Assembly: GCF_033958435.1 (NCBI RefSeq)
Contig: NC_134139.1
Span: 207,869,501 to 207,933,500 of the forward strand
DNA length: 64,000 bases
Origin: Carettochelys insculpta
Lineage: Eukaryota > Chordata > Testudines > Carettochelyidae
Direction of reading: 5' to 3'
The notes under the pieces were generated by a model, which saw only the letters and a list, made by a program, of their open reading frames with translations, did not search any database and had not been told where the DNA came from. This document shows positions 24,424 through 36,160 of the stretch, in pieces. Positions within the stretch are counted from its first letter, which is position 1; every line of letters starts with the position of its first letter. Both the position numbers and the translations under genes were made by a program.

Positions 24424-25001
24424 TGCAGCTCTGGCAATTCAGATCTAGAGACGTTGTTCCCCTCTACTCTGCACTGGTGAGGCCACATCTGGAATATTGT
24501 GTCCAGTTTTGGGCCCCCCCCACCCTTATACAAAGGAGGTGGATGTGCTGGAGCAGGTTCAGTGAAGGGCAACAAAAATGATTAAGAGGCTGGAGCACAA
24601 GACCTATGAGGAGAGGCTGAGGGATTTGGGCTTGTTTAGTTTACAGAAGAGAAGACTGAGGGGTGATTTAATAGCAGCCTTCAACTTCCTGAAGGGCAGC
24701 TCTAAAGAGGATGGAGAGAGACTGTTCGTAGTGATGACAGGTGGCAGAACAAGGAGCAATGGTCTGAAGTTACAGAGGAGGAGGTGTAGGTTGGATATTA
24801 GGAAAAACTGCTTCCCCAGGAGGGTGGTGAAGCACTGGAATATGTAACCGAGAGAGGTGGTGGATTCCCCATCCCTAGAGGTTTTTAAGTCCCGGCTTGA
24901 CAAAGCCCCAGCTGGGATGACTTAGTTGGGGGTTGATCCAGCTTTATGCAGGGGGCTGGACTAGATGGCCTCCTGAGGTCCCTTCCAGCCCTGGGATTCT
25001 A
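24424..25001 (+). mobile_element. CR1 LINE 3' fragment with 10-bp flanking repeat
   Basis: A 5'-truncated CR1 gives [36 protein letters not shown] and [20 protein letters not shown], then the 3' tail CTTCCAGCCCTGGGATTCT. CGATTAGCAC occurs immediately before it (24414-24423) and after it (25002-25011), a candidate target-site duplication. Confidence 0.92.
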
Positions 25002-25011
25002 CGATTAGCAC

Positions 25012-27314
25012 CACATCTCTCGTGATTTTGGTGGGTTTTTTTGAAGGCTGCACTGCCAGGAGTCCTGGGACTTACCCAGGGACTTCAGCTACTGTTCTGT
25101 GCCTCGCCCTGGGGCGAAAAGCCAGGAAAGGTGACCTCTAATGGCTCCTAAATCCCCTGCGCCCCCCCAGCTGACTGCAGGATCTGACAGGTCAATGTTG
25201 TGATAGAAACTCCCAGTGCCCGACTCGTGGGGCGGGGTGTATTTATTGGACTGTGGCTTCTGAAGCAAGGCATTTCCTGGGGACTGAGAAGTCCTGGCCA
25301 GAGGTGGCCGAGCCTGGTGCAGAGCTTGTGGTCCACTATGACCCCTAGACCCCTTTCTGCAGGACTCCTTCACAGAACCCCACCCCAAAGCACGTCCAGC
25401 TGCAGAGCTTGGTTGCACGTCTGCCATTCCCGCTACAGGCCAGGAAGTTGCTGGGGGGTGCGGTAAAAGTTGGTGGCTGTTTGGTTCTGCCCTCACCCTG
25501 CAGTGAGGGGCTGGCTGTCTCCTTCCATCAGCGCTCTCTCTGCCCTGGGGTGCTTCACCAGCTGCCTGCCCTCCCTCCGAGCGCTGAGCTCCAGTTCCCT
25601 CCCTAATTCCTGGCTCTGAACTCCCTCGCCGGCTAATCTCCGTAACCCCTGGCTGGGCTCTCGCCCTCTCCAGCCTCTCTCCTATGTGTGGGCCTTGCCA
25701 CATCCCCTGCAGACCCAGACAGGTGCCCCTCCGGCCTCGGGACAGCTGATTCTCACTTCCCTGGGCCCCCAGGACCCCTGCTGCTGGTTGCATCTCTCCA
25801 GGAGGTCGATGGGGCAGCTTGTTGTTTCTGCTCCTTCCTTTGCCAGGGCGGGGTCCTCTGCACTTCAGCCCCCTGCCAGCCAGAGCTCATTCCACCCCAA
25901 CCGGCTGGCAAACCTCACCCCACACCAGGGCAGGTGCACGCAGGGCTCAAAGCGCTTGGCACCATCCCCGCCTGCTCCCCCTGGTGGGGACTTCCGATGC
26001 TGTGACTTCCGCGGGCGCCTGTGCCCCCGGAAAAGATGCATTGCCGGCCTGTGACGAGTCAAGCAGCTCCCTCCACCGCCTGCTTCCTGGCTGGCCGGCT
26101 TCGAGCCGCCCTGTCCACAGCTATCCACGTCCCCTCACGCACTCTCTGCTCCTGGCATGTGCCTTGGTAGCGGCTCCCGTGGGTGCCTGGTTCCCAGCAG
26201 GCCCAGGCTCTTTGCTTGTCTTCCGTTCTCCAGCCGGGAAAGCGCTGTACTACCCGGTGTTCCCATCCTCTGAGCATCTTCCCAGGCTAGGCCTCCAGTA
26301 ACGCCAAACCTCCGTCCAGACCCAGCCCTTGCTCCGCTCCCTCGCGGGGCAGCCAGCTGGGACCTGTGTCGCAGGAAAACCTGTCCCCAAAAAAGAGCCT
26401 CTTGTGTTTGCTTTGAAGCCTGTCAGCGTTCCGGGCCTGTCCCCCTGCTCCCACCTTGTCCATAAACCTCCTCCGCCTCTGCGTCCCAAAGAGACAACAC
26501 CCATTAATAGCAACAGAGACTCCTGCCTCCCACCCACCTTGGCTTCCCTCTGCATCGCTCAACTTGCTGGGGAAAGACTGAGTGAGCGCCACACATAAAC
26601 AGCACACGCCCAGAGACCAGGAACTCGGAGGGGGATGATTTATTCAGGGGGCTGCTCCGCAGTCAGGCTGGAGCGGGCCATGGAAACACACAGGCTGGCG
26701 AAGCGAGGTGGCTCCTCTCCTGCGCCCTGATTTACAAGGCTGATTAAATATTCACCAAGCTGCTTTCGTGCTGAAGGGATGGCGGTGCGGTCGACTTCCA
26801 GCGGGCGCTGGCTCCTCTGCTAAAGCCCCCCATGCCTCCTGGGGCCTGTCGTGTCAGAAACGGGGGAGGAGTTCGTTCTTTGTGAGTCCTGCATTCCAAT
26901 CAAATCTGAGCCGGGGCAGAGGGAGGCAGGGATGGGGCAGAATCTGGTGTGAGGGAGACCAAGGAGAGCCCAGCCCAGCAGACTGTCTGTGGACGCTGTC
27001 TCCATCCATTGTCTCATCTCATACATCCGTCCTCAGCTCTTTGGTGTCGGGATTTTTTGGGCTGTGTTTGTACAGCACCTAGCGCAGGCGTCAGATCCCC
27101 CGCATGGGTCCCAAGAGTGGCACACAAGCCAGTTTTCATCTGCATGTGGGGCAGGAGCTCAGCCCCACCCCTCCTCCTCCATGCAGCAGGAGTTTGCTCA
27201 AAGGCAGGCCGCTTGGGGATTGACAAAAACCAGCTAGTGCTACCCACCACCTAAATGGTAAACCTCTGCCTCTTCATTCGCTTATTAATTAAGCGGTTGT
27301 AAGAAGGACTATTT
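25012..27314. other. Mostly unique DNA with small repeat scraps
   Basis: No gene recognised. About 25316-25375 (TTGTGGTCCACTATGACCCC) resembles a minus-strand CR1 piece (DLGVIVDHKL region). About 27050-27085 (TTTGTACAGCACCTAGCGCA) resembles an old amniote SINE/LINE tail. Confidence 0.4.
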
Positions 27315-27726
27315 GAGTGTGTCTGCACTTGCATTCCTCTTTCAAAAGAGGTATGCAAATGTGGCAAACTGAAAATGCAAATAAGATATACATTTGTGTA
27401 TTCAGCACTCATTTGCATATTCTAATTTTGAAAGAGTTTCTTTCGAAAGACGAAAACCAGGGTAGACGCTGCTCTTTCAAAAGTAAACCCATCTTCGAAA
27501 GAATCCTTCTTCCCTTTATGTAATGGGAAGAAGGATTCTTTCGAAGATGGGGTTTGCTTTCGAAAGAGCAGCGTCTACACGGGCTTTCTTCTTTTGAAAG
27601 AAGCTCTTTTGAAATTAGAATATGCAAATGAGGTTTTGAGTATGAAAATTCACACCTCATTTGAAATTTCGGTTTGCCTCATTTACATCACTCTTTCAAA
27701 AGAGGAATGCAAGTGCAGACACACCC
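27315..27726. mobile_element. Palindromic MITE, GTGTCTRCACTTGCATTCC termini
   Basis: A 412-bp element whose ends (GAGTGTGTCTGCACTTGCAT and its complement) and whole length form nested inverted repeats. The centre pairs TTCGAAAGAATCCTTCTTCC with its complement around TTTATGTAAT. Subterminal ATTTGCAT and CTTTCGAAAG motifs recur. The flanks TTT/ATT are a near 3-bp duplication. It is the same family as 54680-56003. There is no transposase, so it is non-autonomous. Confidence 0.85.
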
Positions 27727-27919
27727 ATTGTGACTTTAAAAAGTAGCACCAGCACTCGGCCTGTACATAGAGGACCAAAGGTTAAATTTTGGCCCTCCAC
27801 CTCAGAAAGGTTCCTGACCTAGTGTGCTGGAGGCCTCGTGCAGCACTGGGCCTCTGAGGGCTGCAATGATACAAAGCATCATAATAATTATATACAACAG
27901 AATTGCACAGTGACAAGTA

Positions 27920-28130
27920 CCAGAGAGGGAGCCGGGTTAGTCTGTGTCTTCAAAAACAACAAGAAGTCCTGTGGCACCTTATAGAGACTTTGGAGCAGAA
28001 GCTTTTGTGGGCAAAGACCTGCATCTGATGAAGATGTTTCTGACGAAGCAGGTCTTTGTCCATGAAAGCTCATGCTCCAAAATATCTGTTAGTCGAGAAG
28101 GTGCCACAGGACTTCCTGTTGTTTTTAAGA
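27920..28130. mobile_element. Palindromic dispersed repeat, possibly Penelope-like
   Basis: The arms 27950-28022 and 28048-28128 are imperfect inverted repeats (AGTCCTGTGGCACCTTATAG; GAGCAGAAGCTTTTGTGGGC). CTGACGA...GAAAGC near 28040 resembles a hammerhead core, although stem II is decayed here. It abuts a minus-strand CR1 tail. Confidence 0.6.
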
Positions 28131-28132
28131 CC

Positions 28133-28795
28133 ATCAGAACAGCCACACTATGTCAGACCATAGGCCCATCAAGCCCAGTGTCCTGTCTTCCGACAGCGGC
28201 CAGTGCCAGGTGCCCCAGAAGGGATCAACAGAGCAGGTAATCATCAAGTGATCAATTCCCTGTTGCCCATTTCCAGCCTCTTGCAAACAGAGGCTAGGAA
28301 CACCGTCCGTGCCCAGCCTGGCTAATAACCATTGAAGGACCTATCCCCCGCGAATTTATCTAGTTCTTTTTTAAACTTTACTATAGTCTTGGCCTTCACA
28401 ATATCCTCTGGCAAGGAGTTCCACAGGTTAACTGTGCACTGTGTGAAAAAATATTTCCTATTGTGTGTTTTAAACCTGCTGCCTATTAACTTCATTGGGT
28501 GACCCCTAGTTCTTGTGTTGGGAGAAGGAGTAAATAACAATTTCTTATCTATTTTCTCCACACCAGTCATGATTTTATAGATCTCTGTCATATCCCCCTT
28601 GAATCGTCTTTTTTCCAAACTAAAAAGTCCCAGTCTTATTAATCTCTCCTCCTATGGCAGACGCTCCATACCCCTAATTGTTTTTGTTGCCCTTTTCTGA
28701 ACCTTTTCCAGTTCCAATATATCCAGTATTCCAGATGTGGATGTACCAGGGATTTATATAAAGGCAAAATAATTGCTGCAAAAGTGCTCCTATTC
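28133..28795 (-). mobile_element. CR1 LINE 3' fragment, tail type B
   Basis: Minus strand gives [37 protein letters not shown] and [10 protein letters not shown], then the tail complement TATGTCAGACCATAGGCCCA near 28148. 5' truncated around 28795. Confidence 0.92.
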
Positions 28796-28809
28796 ATTGC
28801 TTACCCCTT

Positions 28810-28972
28810 TCATAGAGCTGGAAGACTTTTAGCAGGTCAGTAAATTCAGCCCCCTGCAGACTGATCTTTTTTTTTTTCCCTTTTAATCTGTTTGCCCCCA
28901 GTGGCCCCCTCAAGAACTGAGCTCCTATCCTTAGGTGTAGCAGGCCAATACACAAACCACCAAGCTATCCCT
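28810..28972 (-). mobile_element. tRNA-derived SINE with CR1-like tail
   Basis: Minus strand reads GGATAGCTTGGTGGTTTGTG, TATTGGCCTGCTACACCTAA and GAGCTCAGTTCTTGAGGGGG, a tRNA-like head with A- and B-box remnants. A body and A-rich stretch follow, then GCAGGGGGCTGAATTTACTG and CTTCCAGCTCTATGA, resembling the CR1 3' end. This layout is known for turtle tRNA SINEs mobilised by CR1. Confidence 0.7.
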
Positions 28973-28999
28973 CCCCTCCTGACCTCTGTAGGGGAGCCA

Positions 29000-29457
29000 C
29001 ATTAATCAGTAGCTTCACCAGTAACAGGCAGTCCTGTGGCAAGATTAACGCATTTATTAGTGGGAGGGGGGAGGGGGCCTGCCTGTCACTCCTAAGACCA
29101 GTTAATGAAGCCAATGAAGTTGGATGTGTCTCATTCCTGTGAAAACCAGAGGTTGGGAAATTGCTCTTGTCATGCCTAAGCCAGAGAAGATCTCTACAGA
29201 GACCCAGGTTCAAGGTGTCAAATTTGCAACTGAATTCCAATTCAGATGTCTCCCTCTGCAACCGTATGGCAAAATTCTTCTGTGGAAGAAGGGCTTCTTT
29301 CAAATCCATCCTTTCTTCTTTTCTTCCCCCCAATATAAACTCTGGATTCTGCTTTTCCTCTTCATTTTCCATCTGAGGAAGTGGGTTTTAACCCACAAAA
29401 GGATGTGACCTAAGAAACGGGTTAGTCTTTAAAATGCCACAGGGCTGCTTGTTATTT
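29000..29457. mobile_element. Dispersed inverted-end repeat, possibly Penelope-like
   Basis: Ends are inverted (AACAGGCAGTCCTGTGGCA and TGCCACAGGGCTGCTTGTT). Near the right end CTGAGGA-A-GTGGGTTTTAACCCAC-AAAAG (29373 onward) is a hammerhead-like arrangement with a perfect six-pair stem. The internal ~300 bp has no coding sequence that I recognise. Confidence 0.55.
29373..29400 (+). ncRNA. Hammerhead-like hairpin, decayed
   Basis: CUGANGA core (CTGAGGA, 29373-29379), one extra A, stem GTGGGT/ACCCAC with loop TTTA, then AAAA where GAAA would be expected. The extra base and the G-to-A change argue against activity in this copy. Confidence 0.3.
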
Positions 29458-29539
29458 GAGAAGCCAAGATCAGAACTGGCCATAAGGCAAATGTCAAGAG
29501 AGAACCCCTGCCCTTGGGAACTTAGCCTCTGTATGGACA

Positions 29540-31172
29540 GCACAAGCCAAGGATGGCAAAGTGCTAGGGCCAGTATTGTTCAATAGGTTTATTAATGACC
29601 TGGAGAAGGGGTTGGATTGCACCCTCAGCAAATTTGCAGATGACACTAATCTGGGGGAGAGGTAGATACACTGAAGGGCAGGGAGGGGGTCCAGAGTGAC
29701 CTGGATAAATTGGAGGATTGGGCCAAAAGCAAGCTGGTGAGGTTCAACAAGGACAAATGCAGAGTCCTGCGCTTGGCACAGAAGAATCCCAAGCATTGTC
29801 ACAGGCTGGGAACTCCCTGGTTAAGTAGCAGTGCAGCAGAAAAGGAGCTGGGGATCACAGTGGATGAGAGGCTGGATATGAGTCAAGTGTGCCCTTGTAG
29901 CCAAGAAGGCTAACAGTATATTGGGGTTCCATATTAGGAGAAACATTTCCAGCACATCTAGAGCAGTTATTATTCCCCTCTACTTGGCACTGGTGAGGCC
30001 ACATCTGGAGTATTTCATCCAGTTCTGGGCCCCCCAGTATAGAATGGACGTGGACACATTGGAGTGGGTTCAGTGGAGGGCAACAAAAATGATTAAGGGG
30101 TTGGAGCTCATGAACCGTGAGGAGAGATTTCAGCTCGGTTAATTTACAGAAAAGAAGCATGAGGGGGGATTTGCTAGGAACCTTCAACTTCCTGAAAGGG
30201 GGCTGTAACGGGGCTGGAGAGAGACTGTTTTCAATGGTGGCAGATGGCAGAACATGGAGCAATGGTCTCAAGTTACAGATTGGCTACGTCTACACGTGCA
30301 GCCAACATTGAAATAGCTTATTTCGATGTTGCGACATCGAAATAGTCTATTTCGATGAATAACGTCTACACGTCCTCCAGGGCCGGCAACGTCGATGTTC
30401 AACTTCGACGTTGCTCAGCCCAACATCGAAATAGGCGCAGCGAGGGAACGTCTACACGTCAAAGTAGCACACATCGAAATAGGGATGCCAGGCAAAGCTG
30501 CAGACAGGGTCACAGGGCGGACTCAACAGCAAGCCGCTCCCTTAAAGGGCCCCTCCCAGACACAGTTGCACTAAACAACACAAGATACACAGAGCTGACA
30601 ACTGGTTGCAGACCCTGTGCCTGCAGCATAGATCCCCAGCTGCCGCAGAAGCAGCCAGAAGCCCTGGGCTAAGGGCTGCTGCCCACGGTGACCATAGAGC
30701 CCCGCAGGGGCTGGAGAGAGAGCGTCTCTCAACCCCTCAGCTGATGGCCGCCATGGAGGACCTGGCAATTTCGACGTTGCGGGACGCGGATCGTCTACAC
30801 AGTCCCTACTTCGACGTTGAACGTCGAAGTAGGGCGCTATTCCGATCCCCTCATGAGGTTAGCGACTTCGACGTCTCGCCGCCTAACGTCGAAGTTGGTG
30901 CCGCTACTTCGAAGTAGCGTGCACGTGTAGATGCAGCCATTGGGAGGTATAAGTTGAATATTAGGAAAAATTATTTCCCCAGGCAGGTGGTGGGGGACTG
31001 GAATGTGTTGCCTAGAGAGGTGGTGGAATCTCCATCCCTAGAGGTTTAAAGTCCTGACTTGACATAGTTATGGTTGGGATGATTTAGTGGGGGTTGGTCC
31101 TGCTTTGGGCAGGGGGCTGGACTCGATGATCTCCTGAGGTCCCCTCCAGCCCTAGGAGTCTATGATTCTATG
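29540..31172 (+). mobile_element. CR1 LINE, interrupted by a DNA transposon
   Basis: The first part (29540-30281) covers RT ([20 protein letters not shown]) to the C-terminal block ([16 protein letters not shown]). It continues after the insertion at 30942 with AAGTTGAATATTAGGAAAAA and the 3' tail GCAGGGGGCTGGACTCGATG, ending CTATGATTCTATG near 31170. Frames are broken. The two halves join precisely once the 30282-30938 element and one ATT are removed. Confidence 0.93.
30282..30938. mobile_element. Non-autonomous DNA transposon, GGCTACGTCTACACG ends
   Basis: A 657-bp element with terminal inverted repeats GGCTACGTCTACACGTGCA and TGCACGTGTAGATGCAGCC, flanked by a perfect ATT duplication (30279-30281 and 30939-30941) inside a CR1. 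Sub-terminal zones are packed with TATTTCGATG, CGACGTTGAA, TCGAAGTAG and their complements, as expected for transposase-binding arrays. There is no transposase. The superfamily is unassigned: a 3-bp duplication recalls PIF/Harbinger, but ATT is not the usual TWA target. Second copy at 45343-45953. Confidence 0.88.
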
Positions 31173-34100
31173 AAAGAAAGAGTTATCGTTCCTGTTTCAC
31201 AGAGTGGGAAACTGAGGCACAGCAAGATTTCTTTTTAAGGGGACATTTCACAAAGGCAGTCATGGGTGACTCCCCTTTGAGAATGTCCACCCTGTGTCCC
31301 TGGCTCATGGCAGAGCTAAGAACTGATTCCCACTTGCCCTGCCTCTCAGCCTTCCTCTTTGGCAGTGGCCCTCTTCCTCAGTGAGAATAACCCAGGGAGA
31401 GGCATGAGCAGGCGTGGAGGGTGCTGATCAGAGGCCTGGGTGGCAGAATGCCCGGGTTCACTCCCCAGCTTTGCTGTGGCACCTGTGTTGGTGCCAAAGG
31501 CTATTTCTGTGCGGCAAACCCTGCAGGCAGGGACAGAGCAGCACTATTGTTTTTAGTGTAGACCTTTAGCACCTGCAATATGGGGTTCATGATAACCACC
31601 GTCCGCAAAGTGCTGGGAGCCCCACAGCTCATAGCCTTGTGCCAGTCCCGGAAGAATAGTCACCATTTATTTAAGAGCAGTAAAATACAGATTGGGGAGA
31701 GTTGCTTACCTGGAGGGGTGCAATTAATTAGCAGAGGGGTGTAAAACAATGGGAAGTGCTGAACATTGTTACTTTCTCTTCCTTCTGCAACAGGAGGGAT
31801 AATTTCAACCTGATCGACCTTAACACTCTTTATAGGGAGAGACTTGCAGAGCTCAGTTTGTTTCTCTTATCAAAGAGGCGGTTAGGGAGTAATTTGATCT
31901 GGGCCTGGAAGTACCCCGGGGGTAGGGTTCTTCCGTCTAGCAAAGGCAGATCAAGATCCAGGGGCTGGAAAATGAAATGAGACCGTTTGAGACTGGAAAC
32001 GGTGCTGTTTGTTACCAGGGTAATTAACCGTTGGCACAGCTCGGCTGGAGCCCTCTAAGTCAAGGCTGTCTGCCTTTCGGAAAGGTACGTGCTCACCCAG
32101 CCAGCGGTTCTGGGGATAGAGGAAGGCAGGGGTGAAATTTCGTGCCCAGTGTTATGCTGGAGGTGTGGCTAGATGGTTGGAAAGGTCCCTGTCTTTGGTC
32201 TTAAACCCTAAAGCTGGGCCTGGGAGGCCGGGGCGGGGGCACCCACAGTTGAGCTGCACACGGCTCTTTGCTCACATGTGAGCTTTTTCTAGTGCAGACC
32301 CATGTGCCTGGACTGCTCGGAACATGTGCCCCAGCGCCTGCGGGAGAAGCACAAGGTTGCCACGCTCTGGAGGGATCCAGGCATTGGGCTCGGGGAGGGC
32401 TGGCTCTGAGGAGGGTGGGATGCATTGGGTTAGAGGAGGTGGGCTGGGGCATGCCTGGCTCTTGTGGAGGGGAGGGGGATTGGGTTAGAACAGGGAGGAG
32501 TGTATGCCTGGATCTGGGGAAGGGTTGGGCACATTGGGTTAGAGCAGAAGGGTTCAAGCACCTTAAACTCAAAGTCTTCTCGGATGCAGAATAAGGCAAT
32601 GAACACAGATGTGCTACAGACAGATAGATATATGACAGGGCATATGGGGATAGGTGGATAGATAGATAGATAATATGAACCTCTTTGCACTCTATCCTCA
32701 GCTATTTTGGCTTCTAGTCTCTAACTGATTAACCACCCCTGCGCTTGGGATAGATGAGAGGGGATGTTTGAAGTTCTTAATCAGAGGGTTTTGGCACCAC
32801 TGAGTTGCAGACAAATAAGAGTCATGTAGTGTGTTAACCTGTGGAACTCACTGCCACATGATATGATTTAGCAATATTTTCTTAAAGGGTTGGGTCAGTT
32901 GGCTGAATGAGTGCAGAGGCTCAGGCTGCAAAGGCTGGAAATCCTCATTCCTCAAGGTGCAAACAGGTCACTCGCCGGGGTGAGGGTAAAATTGATCTCC
33001 TGGGGGTGTCACATTTCCCTCTAATGCAGCTGACATGGGCGACTCTTGGGCCTAAGCTTTGAGACTAGCTGGTTTATTCTAGAACCAGAACGGTGGTTGA
33101 CCTGTGAGACCTGCAGTTGCACCCAGAACTCCCAGCAAGAGCTGTGTGAATAACCAACCCTTCCATTCCCTGGCAATGCCAACAACTGAGGGCAGGGAAA
33201 ATCACTGGCGGTTGAACCAAAGCCCATATTTTCCAAATTCGTCAGTGAATTAAAGAATTGTTAGCACCTTGTGTCATGTTGGGTGAACTGGTTTGTTGGA
33301 CCCAGAAGCGTACATTGCCCTTCTCCTTTCAGTATTTTTCAACATTTACCATTTTTAAAAATCAACCGGAGGGGAATTTTGCACCGGAAAGGCAGAAGCG
33401 TTTGATTTTTCCTGCATCTGGGCTGGGTGGGTTTGTTTGTCCTTTTTTTTCAACACTAACAGTGTGGTGCAGTGAACATCCATCTGCAAAATATTTTGGG
33501 GTCCCTGAATCAGTGGGGGAGGGAGCGGGGCAGAGAAGTGCTAAAACAAGTTTCAGCTGAAAAAGTTCTCCCGTTTCTACACCCAGCCAAGACCAGCGAG
33601 CTGGCTGCTCTGCCAAAGCTTGTGTCTGGCCCTGCCTGGAAAACCGGCAGGCACAGAGCAAAGAGACATCTTCACCGAAGCCAGACAGCAGAGCCAGCAC
33701 TAGAACTCAGGCGTCTTAAGCCCCCGCTAAACGACCTTGCCACTAGGCCACGCTGCCTAGGGAAGCCAGTGAAATAACCAGCATGCAGCAGGGCCAGGCG
33801 CTCCTCTGTCTTCTGGTGTGGCCGCTCTCTCCTGAACACCCAGTTCTCCGTCACTTGAGGGTAACACGTGGAAGTCTGGAATGGCCTTGTAAAAGGCAGG
33901 TAGGTGCTAACCACCACCTCTTTAGTGCCATTCCAGCCTGTCTTTGGCAGGAGAGAGAGCTGCAAAAGCAGACAATGAATGTGTCATTCCGCGCTCCAGG
34001 AATACAAACAGCCGGCTGGCTCCAGGGGAGCAAGGGGCAAGCAGGGCCAGGAGCGTAGTAGGGGTAGGGACAGAGCCCCGGGAAGCTGATCAGAGCCCCA

Positions 34101-34717
34101 TCATGAGCTGTTACAAAACAACCCTCCTTTTCCAGGAAAGCACCATCTGTGAAAGCTCTCCAGCCGCCTGGAGGGTCTTCCTGCAGCTCCGGGGACTCAT
34201 CAGAGCCCTGGGCTGACCGTTCACACCCCAGCACCTCCCGTCGGGGAACAATCGACAATTGTGCATTTCCGATTGTTTGACTCAAAATCTTAAATGTTTT
34301 CGACAAATTAAAATGCGAAAAACGGTGAATTTGTCGGTTTGAGGGGAATCCCCGTGTCCTGCTGAGCTGCCATGGGGCCCCATGGGAGTTGCATTTCTGA
34401 GGCCCTCATTCCTCTGTTCTATTCTAAGGGCTCAGCAGCCAAGCCGGACTACCTCTTCCATGAAGCTCCGTGGTTTCTCCCAGCCTCAGGATATCCAGCT
34501 GTGGCTAAGGGAGAGGCAGGAGTTATTGTTACCCTGGAAGGGAAGGTTTTGTGTCGGGTGGGAAGTTAGACAGTGACCGACTCCTGGGAAACATTTTGTT
34601 CTGGATGCAGCCACTGACCTGCCTGTAATGATTGTGTGGGTGGTTCTGTCTTCTGGGGAGTGTCCAGTCAGATGGTTCTCTCTTTCTACCACTGTTGGTG
34701 GAGATGGGATGGTTATG
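31173..34717. other. Mostly unique DNA with SINE scraps
   Basis: No gene recognised. 31190-31230 (CAGAGTGGGAAACTGAGGCA) resembles minus-strand MIR. 32652-32672 is a short (GATA)n. A tRNA-like SINE fragment is listed separately at 33685. Confidence 0.4.
33685..33772 (-). repeat. tRNA-like SINE head fragment
   Basis: Minus strand AGGCAGCGTGGCCTAGTGGC, AAGGTCGTTTAGCGGGGG and CCTGAGTTCTAGTGCTGGCT have the spacing of a tRNA-derived SINE (MIR/CORE type), with A-box-like GTGGCCTAGTGGC and B-box-like GAGTTCTAGTGC. Confidence 0.55.
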
Positions 34718-35219
34718 TGTGGTGTCACCGCTGTTCAAGAAAGAGGTGGAGAAATTAGAGAGGGTCCAGAAAAGAGCAACAAGAATGATTAAAGGTCTAG
34801 AGAATGTGACCTATGAAGGAAGGCTGAAAGAATTGGGGCTGTTCAGTTTGGAAAAGAGAAGATTAAGGGGGGACATGATAGCGGTTTTCAAGTATCTAAA
34901 AGGGTGTCATAAGGAGGAGGGAGAAAACTTGTTCATCTTGGCCTCTGAGGACAGAACAAGAGGCAATGGGCTTAAACTGCAGCAAGGGAGGCTTAGGTTG
35001 GACGTGAGGAAAAGCTTCCTAACTGTCAGGGTGGCCAAACACTGGAATAAATTGCCTGGGGAGGTTATGGAATCTCCATCGCTGGAGATATTTCAGAGCG
35101 GGTTTGACAGACATCTATCAGGGAGGGTCTAGAAGGTGCTTGGTCCTGCCATTGGGGCAGGGGGCTCGACTCGATGGCCTCTCGAGGTCCCTTCCAGTCC
35201 TAGTGTTCTATGATTCTAT
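34718..35219 (+). mobile_element. CR1 LINE 3' fragment, tail type A
   Basis: One open frame runs from [20 protein letters not shown] through [20 protein letters not shown] and [17 protein letters not shown], then the 3' tail GGCAGGGGGCTCGACTCGAT ends TTCTATGATTCTAT. Relatively well preserved, but lacks RT. Confidence 0.93.
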
Positions 35220-35737
35220 CGTGGCTGTGAACGTGTTGTTTGAAGAGTCGGTGAAAGCATTCGCCACGTTAGCCTCATGTGAGGTTCCGTGGTGGGACAG
35301 GAGTTCAGTCCCTTGGAGGGGACCGATAACTCTGGCCTGTCAGGGTTACTCTTCACAGGCTGCTGCCGTTGGAGTGTCCTGTAATATCCACCTGATGGAT
35401 CTGAGTGTCGCGGTTTCTCCTGGAGCTGGTGCTTTGTTGTGGGTTTATAGCTGGCTCTGTTTTTTTGTCTTTGTGTTGGACGGCTGTCATCAGGGGCTGT
35501 TTTTGTCCTTGTTTTGGGTTTCTTGCATCATCTCCAGGTATGTGATGAGACAGAAACATGAAAAATTGGCAGTTTTTTTTCTGAGGGGGGAACAGATGCA
35601 TACGTAAAACAAAGCCCCTAATATCAGCATGATACTGATAATATCAGGACATCTGGTCACCCTATTTCCAGGCTGGTTTCCTGGTTTTTTTTTCCTTACA
35701 GTGAATGGGAGAATAGGATGAGTTCTTGTTTGAAGAG
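35220..35737. other. Apparently unique DNA
   Basis: No gene or repeat recognised. Confidence 0.35.
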
Positions 35738-36160
35738 ATTATCTATCTATCTATCTATCCCCATATGCCCCATCCATCCAGCTATCCCCATATACCCCAT
35801 CCATCCATCCATCTATCTATGTATCTATCTATCCCCATATCCCCCACCCATCTATCACCATACACCCCATCTACCTTTCTATCTCCATACCCCCCATCCA
35901 TCTATCACCATACACCCCATCTACCTTTCTATCTCCATACCCCCCATCCATCTATCACCATACACCCCATTTATCGATCTATCTATCTACCCATCTATCG
36001 ATCTATCTATCTATCTATCCCCATACCCCCCACCCATCTATCACCATACACCCCATCTACCTTTCTATCTCCATACCCCTCATCCATCTATCACCATACA
36101 CCCCATCTATCGATCTATCTATCCCCATCCATCGATCTATCTATCGATCATCTACCCACA
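35738..36160 (+). repeat. (ATCT)n and ~50-bp composite tandem repeat
   Basis: Blocks of CTAT/CATC tetramers alternate with a ~50-bp unit (CCATACCCCCCATCCATCTA, TCACCATACACCCCATCTAC, CTTTCTATCT) repeated about four times. The frames over it are artefacts. Confidence 0.9.

Noticed and set aside
30606..30917. Small protein frame inside the 30.3-kb DNA transposon (MAAMEDLAIS region)
   Set aside because: It is not preserved in the second copy at 45.3 kb, where the frame is interrupted, and no domain is visible.
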